Shown piece by piece: positions 23,860 through 38,249 of a stretch of 64,000 nt of DNA. The DNA is taken from assembly GCA_039619475.1 (NCBI GenBank), contig CM077115.1:421050557-421114556 (forward strand), read 5' to 3'. The notes beneath the pieces were generated by a model. It was given only the letters and a program-made list of their open reading frames with translations, made no database searches and was not told where the DNA came from. Each line of letters begins with the position of its first letter. Position 1 is the stretch's first letter. Source of the stretch: Icerya purchasi (lineage: Eukaryota; Arthropoda; Insecta; Hemiptera; Monophlebidae). A program made the translations under genes and the position numbers.

Positions 23860-24440
23860 AGGTTAATTGAGGAAAAAGGAATGTTCCAGCCCAGTAAGAG
23901 ACGAATTAAGTGCTTCGCTGGCTAATATAATATGATGAGATGATGAAAAGAGTAGGATGTTATCATCAAAGAATAAGGAAAAAGAATTTACAGAAAGAGA
24001 AGCCATACTGATAATGTATTGAAAAGAGTAGGACTGAGGATGGAATTTTGGGGGAGACCTCGACAAACCGTTTTTGAAGCTTGAAAGGAAAAGAGAGATG
24101 GATAGAACGATTCGTCATGGAGCTGATGATAAGGTGCACTGGAACGTTAATTTCTATCATTTTATCTTTTATAGTTGATAAATGAACGTTATCAAAAACG
24201 CAGAATACATCGATGAATGAAGTCGAGATATAATGTTTTTGGATAAAAAAGAGAAAATAAAAAGATACAATCGGGAGGAGAGTAATACCAAGCCGAAACC
24301 AAAAACATATTGCTAGGAAATACATTATTATGCTCTAGGTACTAAACAAACGGCTTGTGTTAAGAAAAGGTATGTATCATCAAGACTTGGTGTGAGGCCA
24401 GAATATTTGGGTAGAACAGATTTCAATTTATAATTATTGA
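23860..24440 (-). pseudogene. Family X non-LTR reverse-transcriptase relic
   Basis: The - strand carries FGFRLGITLLPIVSFYF, then FIDVFCVFDNVHLSTIKDKM, then SPKIPSSVLLFSI, then SLFFDDNILLFSSSHH and LNSSLTGLEHS. This follows block by block the better preserved copy at 47.8-49.8 kb (SLFFADDILVYSSS, LNSSLTILDYS). The catalytic motif has decayed from FADD to FFDD, and frames change between blocks. Confidence 0.7.
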
Positions 24441-24499
24441 AAGCAGAAGTTGGGGCAGGGAGCGAATTTTGCGGAAGTGAAGTTAGATACAGTTGATAT

Positions 24500-26700
24500 A
24501 TTTACTTATTCTCCTAATAATTTTTGAATAAGTTTTTTCTAAACACAATACCTTGCTACGAATTAGTTCACAGTCTCCAATTTTAAGCTTTCGTAATACA
24601 CTTTTTCTTATGTTTCAATTCAAACATATTAAACGTCATAAATGTGTAAGATGGAGTATACTCGAATGTTGTTAAATCTGTCGCTCAAAAACAAACAAGA
24701 ATACAGAAAATGTGAACGTTTTAAAAACAAACGAAAAGATAAACAAAGAGGGCGGAAACAAATAAGTATTATATGAAATGTAAAGGGGAAATACTATAGT
24801 GTGCCAAAATAGAAACGTCATCGTTTCATTCTCTCATCAAACTGAGATCCTCAAACATTAAATCCGTCCTTCAAAAGTAATAAGAATACAGAGAACATTG
24901 TGAAAAGAATGAAGTTTAAAATTTTTCTGATCATCAGAACTGATTATACAAGACAGACACGCGATCTGATTCTAGAAGTGTTTCTTGCCGATAAAATAAA
25001 ACTTTTTCCCTGTTTCATCCATCTCTTCCATTTTACTGGGCCAGTACTCTATAACGTAAAAAAGAAAGGAGAAAAAAAATACCGATCGCCTTTAGAGGCG
25101 ATTTAAATGCCGATTTAAAAATATTTTGCGGTTACGAATTTATCGAAATTTTATACGAGACGTTCACTTTACATCTGAATAACAGCCGATTACATTTCTG
25201 TATCGATGTGTTCACATGTCGAACACCTTAGGAAACAGAAAATTATATTTTCTACATTCCCACAAATCTTTGTTGACTATTTACAAACCGTTTACGTAGA
25301 ATAATTTAATTTTTTAATAAAAATGATCGACTTCCTGTAAGTTTCATATTTCACTTTGTCAATAAAATTCTTCTAATCGTATTACTAATTTGCATCGACG
25401 TTTGAACAATGCTCATTCGCTAACAATGTACAAAAGTTCTTTTAAAAAGGCAAAATCACAAAATATGTTCATGATTTATGTTTTTTTTTTTTTTTTTGAT
25501 GAAGAGCGGATCTTTTTTTATGTTTGCGTACTGCAAGTTTTTTCATGAAAAAATTAATTAAATTAATCGTTTAGCTTTTTTTCTGAAAAAGGCGACAAAC
25601 AAAATGTTCAAGATCTTCAATTGTTATTTCGATGAACTATAAACATAAACATTCTTTATTTTATATTTCAAATAAAACTACTAATCACGTTTGTTTATTA
25701 ATTGTTGTGTCTCTTGCTGATATACAAATAAAACAAGGGGTTAGCTTATATAAATACTATATAATGCATAATTACAGTCGAGTATATTTCAGTTGCAAAC
25801 AAGCGGAATGAAAGGAAAATGTTTGAAAATTAACAGCCACCGGTTATAAAATATCTCGGTTGCGGATCGTCCGCTTAAATTTAAATATAGCAGCATAATA
25901 GCCAAATAACGTTTTATGTTGAATTGAAAATATGAAATAAAATGATTGCATTAAAATGAAAACTTCATAACGGAACGAAGAGATTTTATGAAACTAGAGG
26001 AATAAAAACATTATAAGAAATTTCGGAAGACGAGAGAAATTAAACAACCGTAGTACTTATTAAAACCAGAACATCCACATCTTATATAATAACGTCATTC
26101 GTACACTGACGGTAACATTCATTTTTCAGCAGTGATTACAGATTGCGGTACTGTCGATTCAAAGTATATTCTATAAAAATTTAATCGTTTAAACGTAATT
26201 TTTTTTTTTTCCATTAATTTAATGTATAAATTAGATGCGAAAATTTTTTTTTGATGAGCGAAATTTTCCTAATCAAAATAGTTTGTCTGCATATATACGG
26301 ATCTTAAAATTAATTTGCATGTATATCGCGTATAATTGGAGCAGTGGGAATTTAAATAAGTTTAATTAATTGAAAAGCAAATATTACAACGTAAACATTA
26401 ACAATAAAATAAAACAGTTTTTAGGAGTTTTTGTTTATTTTTTAATTATTTTCTATATCAATAAATGATATATGGTTTGAATTTTTTATCGATAATGAGT
26501 AAAAGTACTGTTCGTTACGAATTCTAGCAATAGCTAACAAGCAAAAGTTACAAAAAAAAGAAAATGGTTTGTTGTCGAAGGTTGGGTTTTGTAATTTGAA
26601 ATTTTTTCACATCTTAAATTTTAAGCAGGTTATTTATTAGTATTTAAAGTTATAGTAATGCTGAGATTAAAATTCATTATCTATTTGCGTAGAATTTCTT
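24500..26700. other. Intergenic stretch upstream of GOLPH3
   Basis: No gene is supported. The promoter and any non-coding first exon of GOLPH3 should lie in the right part, but I see no distinctive core promoter. A 68-codon ORF at 24900-25106 is not recognised. Confidence 0.4.
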
Positions 26701-26720
26701 TACTTAATATTTAAAAAAAA

Positions 26721-26906
26721 ATGAATCGTTCGGAGGGTTTGGTGCAGAGGCGTAATGTTATTCGTGATAATGGATGTAACAGCAATAAAGATAACAACAT
26801 AGCGGATAACAAAGGCGTAGAAAATGAAAATGAAGAAGGTGATTCCAAAGAAGCGCGACTGACGTTAATGGAAGAAGTTTTACTTTTGGGTTTGAAAGAT
26901 AAAGAA
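26721..26906 (+). CDS. GOLPH3: GOLPH3 (Golgi phosphoprotein 3), exon 1
   Basis: GOLPH3 is a peripheral trans-Golgi protein that binds phosphatidylinositol-4-phosphate, links membranes to MYO18A and F-actin, and with COPI keeps glycosyltransferases in the Golgi. This exon encodes the first 62 residues. It starts MNRSEGLVQRRN, matching the conserved N-terminus whose arginine pair is used in COPI/cargo contacts. A variable Asn/Glu-rich stretch follows, then the start of the folded domain (SKEARLTLMEEVLLLGLKDKE). The ATG at 26721 is the first in frame and gives the family's usual N-terminus. The donor GTAAGT at 26907 leaves phase 0; read-through stops seven codons later. Confidence 0.95.
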
Positions 26907-29900
26907 GTAAGTTTATTGAAAAAATTGTAGCGTCTGTCGGGGCTTTACAATTGGATTAATTTAAATAGTAATAATGCGTTCATAATTCCGTGATATAAAT
27001 ATATCATTTATATATTGTCGGTAAAGTTTCATGTAAGTTTCAGTTTCTTCCAGTTCTTTTTTTTCCCCCTATTTACTTGCATGTACAATATATATATATA
27101 TTCATGTTACAATATTATTTGAATTGTTTTGTAAATAAAAGCCTGTTTTTGTATTAGAGTTTTTGAGTTTTTATTTCGAAAGATGAATATAATTTACATT
27201 TTGGTACCACTTGAGTTAGAACGAGAATCATGTTTTAACAGAATTTGGTAGAAAAATTTTTACGGTGTGTAAATTTATCCGAAAAGTACTTTTCTAGAAA
27301 TGCTGTCTATTTGTAAATGTAGTAATAGTCCACTTTCGAGGATAATGAAGTATATTCTTAAATATACGGGGGGGAAATAGTTTAAAGTGTAAATATTAAC
27401 AATTTATTTTTAATAATATAAGTAAATTTATGTTTTTTTTTTCATGTTTCTTAAATTTATTTTTACATTTTACTTGTAGTTGTAACTCTATTAAGTAAAG
27501 TATGAATAGGTGACGTTAAAACGACGTAGACGTTTAGGGCATTCGTTCTTACAGTTAATTGTGAAAAAATAAAAATATAGTACTCTAAACTGAAACATAC
27601 ACATCTTTTTTTATCAGTTTAACTTGAAATAATGGAAGGAAAGAGTACTTAAATTTGCTGTATTCAAATGGTTTCAATTATCTTATACCGGGGAACCCGC
27701 ACATACTCTGCTTTAAATTTAATTATAGTTTTTGTTTAAACTGTTTCCTTTTTACGTGAAATTGCTTATAAATAAAATCTGTTAAGAATATTCTGAAGAA
27801 TTTTACTAGTTTTACAGATCATTACAATGTGTACGTTTGGCGCTTACTCTTAATTATTTCCTTAATGTATCACGTTTAAAAATTAGTAAGTTGAATTGAA
27901 AATGCATTATTTAAAAACGAAGTAATGATATAGGATTTTAAATTGATTTCGAATGAAATGGTAAATACTAATGATAAATATGGACATTTTTGACATGCTA
28001 TTCGATTACCGATGATTAAATCTACGAGAGAAGTTAGATGTACTCGTGGATTATAGTAAACGTTTTGCATAAAATTAAACAGAAAAGCACAGGAGTTATA
28101 AATTAAGCAAAACGTTTAAACAACGTAACAACGCACATGAACTAATGAAAGGGCGCTTCTGAACTAATTCAACTTAGAAGTTAGGAAAGATTAAAAAGAT
28201 TTCCACAAATTTGTCGGGTAAGTGTAATCGAAACTAGCGTAAATAATAGGAAATTATTAGTATAACGTAATAAAAAGGGACAAACATCGCGATAAATACT
28301 TTTTTACTAAAGACAAATTGTAACGCGTAGAAGATAATGATTTAATTATAAATAATGGAAATTAATTTCGCAAGTATTCCAGCAGTCAATTACACAGGTT
28401 TCTTCTAGTAGCATTTCATTTTAGAAAGACAGCTTAACTAATTATCTTGTAGTATAGTTATTTGGATTTATTAAATTTACCGAAGCTGAAATTTATCATG
28501 CTATAATGATGAGCCTGTCTAATGAAAACTTTGCGAAGTACGACTGCGTATCAGATAAATTCATTAAAAAAATTGTAATAATGTTGTTCAACCAATCTAT
28601 AGTATCGTTTGTGTGTATTGCTTTATTTTTCGAAAATTAAAAAAAAATCTATATAAGTTCTTTGTTAAGGTGCAACAAAAAAACTGAAAGGAAAAAATCA
28701 ATGAATATAGAAGATAGAAATAGATTATTAAATATTGATAAGTAAAACGATAGATTAAGATTAGGAAATATTACACGATTATGTATATGTATAAGTTAAT
28801 TTAAGATGGTAAAGTGTTCAATAGGATAATTCGTTGACAAGTAGCTTGACGAAAGTTTTGTATGTAAAAAATAATAAATACAATTTTTTCAAAAAAAAAA
28901 AAAAAAAAGAGGATATTTTATGAATTTTTTAGGGGTTTTATCTGTAGTTTGTTTTTTAAACATTTCAGAATTATTCAAGTTATAAAAATCTACGAAACCT
29001 TTAACGATTATGATGGAATTAACAGTATCTCAGGGAAGCATTTCGGGAACTTTACACTGTTTTTAATTATGTAATGATTTTTTTATAACATAAATGATTC
29101 TGAATATTTTTCAATATGCCGATGACAACACTTCTTTCGTTTACAAATAATTCCAGCTCCTTTCGAAAAATTACCGATTAGTTTTTCAAAAATGATTAAA
29201 TGACTACATGAGGTTTAAATATTAATTAAACAGAGTATAATACTGCGTGTAGCAAAATAAATTTCAATTAATAGAAAACATTAAAGTAGTTTATAAAAAT
29301 GGACATTTAATCCGGCCGATGGAGCACCATATCTTATTAGAGTAATGTTAGATAATACGATTGACAAAAATGCATCACTTATTTACAAACTAAACTTTGA
29401 CGGTTAAATTACGTATTGTTTTACGCGATAAAATTTTTTTCTAAAAAACTCAGTGAAAAAATTTAATTTTATAGCGGTCAGTTTTAGAATACGTAATTAT
29501 TTACCGGGTTAATAATGCAAAGGTATTTCAAAACCCGTTAGTTACTCTGCAAAAGCAAATGGAAAAATGTTTACACAAATCAACTAAATAGTACAGTAGC
29601 ATAGTGAAATTCAAATGAGATTCAGCCAAGTTACACGTTTCTCGAATATTTTACTGTTCGTATTTAATAATGAAAAACAAAAAAAAAAAAAATTGGTATA
29701 ATAGCTTGTTTTTTGATGACCATGATTACGGATCTACTTATCCAGACTAGTCGGTATTTTTTAAATATAATTGTTTTTGTTTTGTACGCTTTTGTGTTTA
29801 TTTATATCGAGTTCTTTATTATTATTTTTCTTTAAAGTTTTCTGGTGCGTGTTTTTAGGAAACATTAAGGAGCTATTTTTATAACCTACAGCTCGCACAA

Positions 29901-30795
29901 TCTTACGCGTATGTAGGTTGTTTTTTATTTTTTTATATTTTTCATTTCTGTTCATTGATAAGAGAAGCATTCTTGTTTTACATGCATTTTCCATCTCCAT
30001 TTGTACTTGTTAATTTGAAACAAAATTATTACTTTGATTGTTGAAAAATAATTATAATAATTAAATAGTAAAATTTCAAATACAAATTTAATAGTTTATC
30101 GAATAATAATAAAAACTAATAATTAAGAGTCGGCGTGTCATATTAGCGAAAGATCAGATTTTTTGCCCCCTATTATTGCATAGTAGAAATTTAATAGATT
30201 TTTTCGATTGTTATCAAGGGGACTATGGAAGGTGTATTGTTAATTTTATATTTCAGCCTGCTATCATATTAAATTCCTCGTAAAACATTAAGCGTTCCAG
30301 ATTATTATTCGAAATTTAATCGAATAATTCGTAAAAGGGAGGGAGGGGGAGTTTATATTTGTAATTAGTTCATTTTCGCTATTTAAGCGGGTAGTTTAGC
30401 TTATGACTTTCGGAAACATCAGAGAAATTTCGTGTACTATTTCCTCTGGCTTTCACTGATGTTGCTCTAATCTTTAAATAGTATTGTATCTTTACATAGA
30501 AGTCACTGCAACAGCGTAATAAAAATCCTCAAGAATGAATTTATAAGTAATGATTATTGGTCATTTGTAGTATTTAGAAGTCTGATTAATAGAAGCTTTT
30601 TATTTATTTATTCATTTTTTTTCACGCATTAAATTGATGATTGTAATTTAAAGTGAATGTGTGCGATAAAATTGAATTGTTCGCGTACGTTATCTAAACT
30701 ATTTTGTGTGGATAATGGTGAACAAATTTCAGCGATGTTCGGTTATCTGTTATTTTTTCGAAAGTGTAATAAACGCATTCGTATAATTTTTATAG
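26907..30795 (+). other. GOLPH3: GOLPH3 intron 1
   Basis: GT-AG intron of 3,889 bp, AT-rich, holding a + strand reverse-transcriptase relic (28,990-29,500). ORFs at 27876-28070 and 29761-30000 (- strand) have no recognisable domain. Confidence 0.85.
28990..29500 (+). pseudogene. Reverse-transcriptase relic (CR1/Jockey-like) inside GOLPH3 intron 1
   Basis: The + strand shows LTVSQGSISGTLHCF at about 29,018-29,062, equivalent to the Pro-Gln-Gly-Ser block of non-LTR RTs. FQYADDNTSFVYK follows at about 29,109-29,147 with the catalytic YADD. Further on comes VVYKNGHLIRPMEHH, and RVMLDNTIDKNASLIYKL fits the region after the palm. Many stops show it is dead. It is in the same orientation as the host gene. 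Confidence 0.65.
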
Positions 30796-31080
<285 letters not shown>

Positions 31081-31287
31081 TAGAAAGAAAATAAATCGTG
31101 TTTACGATTAAATTTATCAGTAATTTTCAATGTTTTTCGTTCAAAGTTAACTGAATGCCTGCCGTTATATTAATAATATAGGGATAGCTGGCGTACCACG
31201 TTGTTTTAAATAATTATTCGATTTTTATATAAATTTATAATAGCGATTTATTTAAAGATGTAAACAAGTAAAATGTTTGTTTTATAA

Positions 31288-31521
<234 letters not shown>

Positions 31522-31849
31522 TGACAAATAATAATTTCCGAGTCGAATTAACGGTTTTTGGAAATTAAACAGCGCTACTGCGTATTAAAAATTTTCTTAG
31601 AGATACTTGTCCTTCCGCTGCTGCCAAAGTAAATTATTATTTTGCCGAGAAATAAAGGTGTACTAATTGATGCTTTTTTTTTCTTTCTTTCTTTTCGTCG
31701 TGTAAAGCTTTTTCGCTGGAACTATTTAGTTTATATGTTTGCATAAAGTTGAGTAGCTTTTAGAAAGGAAAGGATCTTGTTATCTGAAAATAATGGAGTT
31801 TCGTTGGGAATGGGTAAGGAATTTTGAACAATCGGTGGATAGAAACGGA

Positions 31850-34330
31850 AACATTGTATGGGTTACATAGTGGCCGAGGTCGTTTGTTTAGAATGTAGCT
31901 ATGTGTTAAAGTGGCTGGTTCTTAATCCGAGTAGGACGACTTCGTCTTTTCTGGTTTCTTGGTATGAAGTTTTCTAAGGATCGGTTAGTCTTTTTGATGG
32001 ACTTTAGTTAGAAGTTAGGAAGAGGTCCCACATTCTTTGAAAGGATTCGGGTATAAAGTATTTGCTTGCTTTTTCGATGACCGATATTGGGATTGGAACA
32101 TTTGGAATCGAAGAAATTGTTAAGGACATTTTTTCGCATTTTAAAGAGAATGTTGGAGTGAGATGGGATCTTGCAGAATGTGATTTCTTTGTCCATCGTC
32201 GAGAGTATTTGAACTATTTCTTGTGTGATTGGATGTTGTTTTTTCATATGATAGTTTTGAAAGCGAGTCTGCTAATATCAGGATATTACTGAAGCATAGA
32301 TCTACGCAGTATTGGATTGCTAGTTTTAAAGCGTAGAGTAGCGTTGAAAGAACTATAAAGTAGGGCGGTAGAGAGAACGAAACAGTGGTGTTATCATGAA
32401 CAAACGAACAGCCTGCTTTGTCTGACGACTAAGAGCTATTTGTGCGTATGTTTTCGGGAATTTATTAAAGAGATAGTTACAGTTTTGAATGTAGTTGATA
32501 CGACTAGTTTTGGACTTTTCTAGATCTGTAAGTGATAGATCCAATTTAGGTGTGACAAAGATCCATGGTAGATTGATATTCTGGGGAAAGCGTAGAAAGG
32601 TGGTATCTTTTCTGCAAAATTGTTTTGAGAAGATCATTTGGATTTGCAAGGATGTTGAGAAGAGTGTTGGTGGAGATTTGATGTTCCCGAATACTTAACA
32701 TAGATCCTGAACATTTTCTCAGTAGGAGACTGGTTATACGAGTAGTATGGAAGGCGCCTGTGACTAATCTTAGACATGTATTATGAATTATATTTAAGAG
32801 AATCGAGACGGGATTTGGTAGCAGAACTGTAAACGACGCGCCATAGTCGATTATCGGTCTAATGAGGGTTTGATGCAGTTTTGAAAGTGTAGCTCTGTTC
32901 CCGATCCATACGAAGTATGAGCAAGTTTTTTCAGGAGATTGATTTTTTTGAAGCATCTGTTTTTGTGGTTTTAGATTTGTGGTGTCCAGGATGAGGTGTT
33001 GTCGAATATGGCGCTTAGATATGTGACGTTGTCTGATATTGGGATGGGTATGTTGTTTAATCGAGTGTTTATGGTTTTAGGACATTTGTAGCGCTTGCAA
33101 AAATGAATCGCTGCAGTTTTCGCTTGGGATATTTGAAGTCCATTGTTCTGAGTCCTTCTTTGTATTTGGTCGATTGCCTGTTAAAGGATTTTTTTTTCCC
33201 ATTTTGGAATCTTTATAGTTAGTATTGTATCGAAGGCTTTGCCGTTATAAAAAAAAAAAAAAAAAAAAAGTATAGCCAAGGGATGATTTTTGTTAGATTT
33301 TGCTATTGCCGTGGACTGGGTGGAGTGTAGATCCCACTTCATATTGGAACGGTTGCCGTCATGTTCTGGGAACCATAATGGTTGTTTATTTATGATTCTT
33401 TCGAATCTTTTGTGGAGGTTTATTTTTCTCGGATTTGAAAAAGGGAATTATGGTCGCTTTTATCTGTATGCTGGGAAAAGAATGCGAATTCTATATGTTG
33501 TTGAAAATTTTCAGTAGTAGTTGAATCACGTTGCCAGGTGCATTTTGTAAAAATTGTATATCGAAATTGTCGGCCTTGGCACCGAGGTTTTTGAGGAGTT
33601 AATGATTGTTCTCAAGTTCGCGAAGAGTGATGTCTTAATTAGAGGGTTGAGTACAGGTTTCATTAAATAGGATATTAATATTTTTTGAAATGGGAGCTGA
33701 TTGTGGTATTTGATGTGTTGCACAAGTGATCGGCTATGGCGTTAGCAATTTGTAATGGGTTTGTATTAATATCGTTTTGTTGATAAAGATGCTTTTAGGA
33801 GAGGAGGAAGATTTTTTTGATTCTAATCTACAAATTGCTAACCATATTTGTGAGCTGTAGACCGTAGAATTAATATTAGAAACATATTTTCTCCGTGAAG
33901 CTTTTTTGCTCTTTTGATAATTTTTTGAACAACGGCTCATAGTTTACAATAATTGAGCAGGTTGAAATGTGTAGGAGATTTTTTCAGCACTTTGGAAGGT
34001 TTTCTACGATTTCAGATTGCCGAACAGCATTCTTCTGTCCACCATGATACTTGTTTTTTGCGGAAAGTGTTGCTGTTCGGTATAGATTGAGGGGCACCAT
34101 TAAGAGGTGGTCATTGAACGAAGAAATCAGGGTGTTTATGTCTTCAGTGAGGTCGAGTTCAGGTATCTGATTGCATAACTGTTGAAAGAAAGGCCAGTTA
34201 GCTTTTTTGAAAATCTATCTTTCAGGTGGTTTGTCTGATAAGTGTGTGTCGAAGTTCAGATTGATTTCAATCTACCAGTTACAGGCTTAATTTAGATTAA
34301 TGCAAGTAGCAGTGATCTGAATTTACTTTA
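31850..34330 (-). pseudogene. RNase H-bearing non-LTR retrotransposon relic in GOLPH3 intron 3 (antisense)
   Basis: Blocks on the - strand occur in the order of an ORF2 protein. ANWPFFQQLCNQIPELDL and YHGGQKNAV (about 34,020-34,215) match the endonuclease-RT linker that in this group has a conserved paired tryptophan. KKASRRKYVSNINSTVYSS lies at about 33,820-33,900. LRTIINSSKTSVPRPTIS (about 33,560-33,620) is the RT entry block. LHQTLIRPIIDYGASF, IIHNTCLRLVTGAF and TTRITSLLLRKC (32,690-32,880) form the thumb. FCKIPSHSNI (about 32,150-32,180) is the end of RNase H. Frames change and stops are frequent; a poly-A interruption lies at 33,249-33,269. Confidence 0.75.
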
Positions 34331-34559
34331 GGTATTTTTATCATTAAGTGCATGTCATTAGTAAACAATGTGCAAAATTACCGGAGAGAAAATTTTAGGT
34401 TTAATCACGGTTCGAGGATTACAAATAGGTGTTGAAAGATTTGAATTTCCAATTTTCTGTGAGGATATACATCTTTCTTTAGTTATGAGTGGTTAGAAAT
34501 TAAAGAAATAATTAAAATCAGTAATAAATACAATTTTAAGAAAACCTTTCTCTATCGCT

Positions 34560-35339
34560 AGTGGAATCGTCTACATCAAATTCTATGCCCTACTGATTGC
34601 ATTTACGCCTTTTTTTAAAACTCTGCTATATACCGCTTTCGACCAAACCGTTGCGAAACTGAAAAGCTTTAAATTAAAATATCCGCCTTGGTGTAGTAAG
34701 GATATTATAAATAAATTAAAAGAAAAAGACAAATATCAAAAAAATTTATTTAACACAAACCACCAGAAACGACTATGGAGTGAGATTAAATTACTTATTA
34801 GAACTTACTTATTATTATATTATAGACTGCAAATTATTACAACGGGTAGAAATTATGAAAGATTTGAGACCGTGACAATAAACTTATTTTCAAAGGTCAT
34901 GTTGAATACATGTGCAAAACTGTTTTCAGTTCTTAGTAGGAATACAAAATAGTTTGGAAACGTAACAACTTTAAAAATATTATACCCCACACTTCGGTCC
35001 TTTCAAATTTAGGGTACTGTTCAATTATGTGGAATCCGAGTACGTTAAAATCAATAAAAAATGATAGAAAATGTTCAAAGTAGATTTCCCTAAGGTATAT
35101 GTTTAACGAGATTATTGCCGTTTATTCAAAATTTGAACAGTATGAGGTTTTATTAACAAGATTTAATTTCATGACACGAGCCAAAAGAAAGAAAGTAGCT
35201 GAGCTTTATTCTTCTTTTCTTTTTTTCTTTCCCGGCCCGGCGCGAAACCATTTGCCCATCAACCAAACCTTTCATTTATATTAACTACACTTTTATCTTG
35301 TATTAATTTCAGCTTTTTCACTCTACCATTTTCTTTTCC

Positions 35340-35399
<60 letters not shown>

Positions 35400-36010
35400 G
35401 ATATGTTGCTATTTAAAGATCCGTCATGCCATTATGAAAACACAAAAAGAAATTGCGGAATTAGCTTTTTGTAGCAGATCATTATAGGAACTAAGAAATT
35501 AAATTTAGCTAACAAATGAGTCTGTTTAATTAGATTATTACACGAAGCAAAAAGGGAATACCAGTTTATAGTTCTACTTATCTTATTTCGGCATCCGTGG
35601 GTCGTGTGATTCACGATGGCCATGGTTGTTTCTTTTTGTTTTTTTTTTTTTTTATTTAAACCGAAATAGAACCGGCGCACAAGAATTTTCAGTTTTAAGG
35701 TCAACTATGAAATTATTTAATTCTTTAACAAGTATTGTTCTAAAAATTGATCTATTTTTATTATTCATCATTAAGAATAAAAAATGACTGCGGGATATGC
35801 CTTTAGATGCATTGAAATAGCAGAAGAATTTACGTTATCACCATTTTATACATATTCATTATTATTATTATTAGTGTTTGTCTAATATAAGTATTATTTT
35901 TTTTATTATGTATCCGCAATGTATTTAATATATTTAAAGTATTATTTATGTCCGCTGTAATTGGACGGTAAGCCTGTTGCGGGTCAATAAAATCGTAAAT
36001 GAATAAATAA
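34560..36010 (+). pseudogene. Non-LTR retrotransposon relic with 3' end, in GOLPH3 intron 3
   Basis: The + strand has LKYPPWCSKDIINKLKEKDKY near 34,675-34,735, the conserved tryptophan block before the RT. Near 35,010-35,060 it reads YCSIMWNPSTLKSIK, equivalent to the thumb block, then VQSRF. The 3' end is probably the stretch 35,930-36,010, a 3'-UTR-like region ending AATAAAATCGTAAATGAATAAATAA. The central RT is deleted or unrecognisable. An (ATT)n tract at 35,343-35,390 lies inside. Confidence 0.55.
35343..35402. repeat. (ATT)n microsatellite
   Basis: About 14 ATT units passing into ATC units, with no interruption in the first 45 bp. Confidence 0.95.
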
Positions 36011-37510
36011 CTAAGTAACGTTTATAAATAAATTGGAATTAAAATGCTTCGAAAATAACGTATAATATATTTTAAATAAATTCGTAATTAATCAGTCCTT
36101 TGGTAAGTATCTTTGATTACATTTACGGTATCTTAGGGAGGATAATTTAACATTCGTAAATACTAGACATTTCTTACTGAATGCCGATGATGTAGCTCGA
36201 TTGTTGCGATACGTTTAACTTTTTTCCTAGTTTTATGATTTGCTTTCATTAAGTCTCATTTTATATTAAAGTTTTCCGTGAAGTCTCCGCTGAGTCAGTG
36301 TGCCTAATAAAAGGTAACAAATAAACCTATACAAAGTTGGAAATTTCCTTCAATGCGTATATTTTTCGTCCGTGGCTATTTTAAAATATAATTAATCTGA
36401 ATACCAGCCCTAGTTGTTACTTGAAATGAAATAGGTTATATAATGGGATTAAATATTGAAAAGGAGAGGAAATCTAAAGAAAAATTCGGATAATTAAATT
36501 TTCAGTTATCAATTTTAACTGTGTCTGATCAGTGATTGATCCAAATAGGTATAGTTAACGTACATAAGATGTGGTAGGATTTTTTTTGTAAAACATTAAC
36601 TTCACAAAGGAAGGAAATATTATTAACTTCAAATGCTTTATGATGAAGCAGTAAATGGTTCATAACCCGGTGGTAATTTATGCTGGCACGATCTTTACCG
36701 CTTAACTGAAGAGGACTACTGCAGACAAAATTTAAGTGCCCTCTAGAACATTCAAAGAAAATTTTCAAAAACCGATTACAGATCTACGAGAACTGATTGT
36801 CGAGAATAAAACAGATATTACGGTACTACAGCGCAGTAGAGAGAGAGAGAGACAAATTGACCACCTTATATGACTTATGTGAGCCAGAACAATCTCACTC
36901 TTGATAGAATTATTTGATTAGTATAATCTTTTTTAATCTTGTCTAAAATGGACGGATATGAAGCAGTATTTATTTTATCGCTTGAATTGGTTATTATAAT
37001 TTGAAATATAAGAAAAATCGACTACCTACTACAAAAGTGGAAAACTATTAGGATTTCTTGAACTTATTACAAATTTTCATTTAGGATGTAATATATATAT
37101 ATATTTACTGTTAAGTTATGAGATTTTGTTGATTGTAGCTTAAAATATTTCCTGTAATAAATCTAGTTCCATCGCTTCGTTTACTAAAATTTTTCGTTAA
37201 CAGCTGATGTAATTTCGAAACTTTCGAGTATTTAATTAAAAATATAACAATCCAGTATTGCCGATTACAAATCTCAATGGAAGATTCGTTAGTGAAATTT
37301 TTTAAGAAATAATTTTAAAGTCAGTCTGTAAAAAGATTTACACCGCATTAATATACGGCTAATTTAAAGTACCGAATTTCTTCCAAATTATTACTGATAA
37401 ATTATTTCATTTTATTTCGTTTTTAAGACTCTAATTATTTCTATTTTTCAACACTGAGTTATTAGGTGCCTAAGTTGTTGTTTTTTTTTTTTTTTTGTTA
37501 ATTTTTTAAG

Positions 37511-37759
37511 GTTCAAGAAGCTGTACTATCAAAGTGGATAAATGATCCACAGAGAATGGATAAAAGAACGTTATCAGTTATTTTACTGGCGCATGCATCG
37601 GATGTTCTAGAGAATGCATTCGTTCCGTTGAATGATGATGATTACGAGTTAGCGATGAAAAGGGTTCGCGAATTAGTCGACATGGACCTAGAATCGGAAG
37701 CTATGAAGTCACAGAATTGCGATATAATGTACGCTGTGTTTGCATCTTTCATCAAATGA
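37511..37759 (+). CDS. GOLPH3: GOLPH3, exon 4 (C-terminus and stop)
   Basis: The acceptor is a poly-T tract ending TTTTTTAAG at 37510; the exon enters at phase 0 and ends with TGA at 37757-37759. It encodes VQEAVLSKWINDPQRMDKR, LLAHASDVLENAF, MKRVRELVDMDLE and the end AVFASFIK. The PQRMDKR segment corresponds to the beta-hairpin used in membrane insertion and oligomer contacts. The total product is 285 residues against 298 for the human protein; the difference lies mostly in the variable N-terminal linker. No frameshift or premature stop is seen in any of the four exons, so the gene looks functional. Confidence 0.96.
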   Translation, partial: VQEAVLSKWINDPQRMDKRTLSVILLAHASDVLENAFVPLNDDDYELAMKRVRELVDMDLESEAMKSQNCDIMYAVFASFIK

Positions 37760-37795
37760 TCTACCGTGTTCATCGATTAAGTAATATTCCCCTTA

Positions 37796-37798
<3 letters not shown>

Positions 37799-37858
<60 letters not shown>

Positions 37859-37872
37859 TGTATGTATGTATA
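37799..37872. repeat. (TA)n microsatellite in the GOLPH3 3'-UTR
   Basis: Pure TA dinucleotides for about 52 bp, then ACACATATATG and GTATGTATG repeats, starting 40 bp after the GOLPH3 stop codon and before the likely polyadenylation signal, so it would be transcribed. Confidence 0.9.
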
Positions 37873-37910
37873 TATACATTATGTATTACGAGAGATTATC
37901 GTATTTTATC

Positions 37911-37916
37911 AATAAA
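37911..37916 (+). terminator. AATAAA polyadenylation signal, likely for GOLPH3
   Basis: First canonical AATAAA after the stop codon, about 150 bp downstream. Use of this site is inferred. Confidence 0.5.
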
Positions 37917-38249
37917 GAGGATTGATGTATCGTGTTTGCAATACGGAATCGAACTTAGTACTATCGTTATTCTTCGGGCCATTTACACTGTAATATTTCA
38001 TCAGTGGATGAATATTGTTACCGGTCATAATAACACGTCTATTAAAACTTATTCTTAGTATACACCGCTAGTATCGACTTTTTAAGTATTTCATGTAGGC
38101 CTGCGTATTATTAATTTTTACTTTGTTTTAACGTAGTCGGACGATGTGTTTAAGTTTTTTTTTTTATGAAAAATCGAATAATATTACGTTTATATTACGC
38201 GTGTTTTTAACATTTGTAACACCTGAAAGTGTTCTTGGTCGAAAATTAT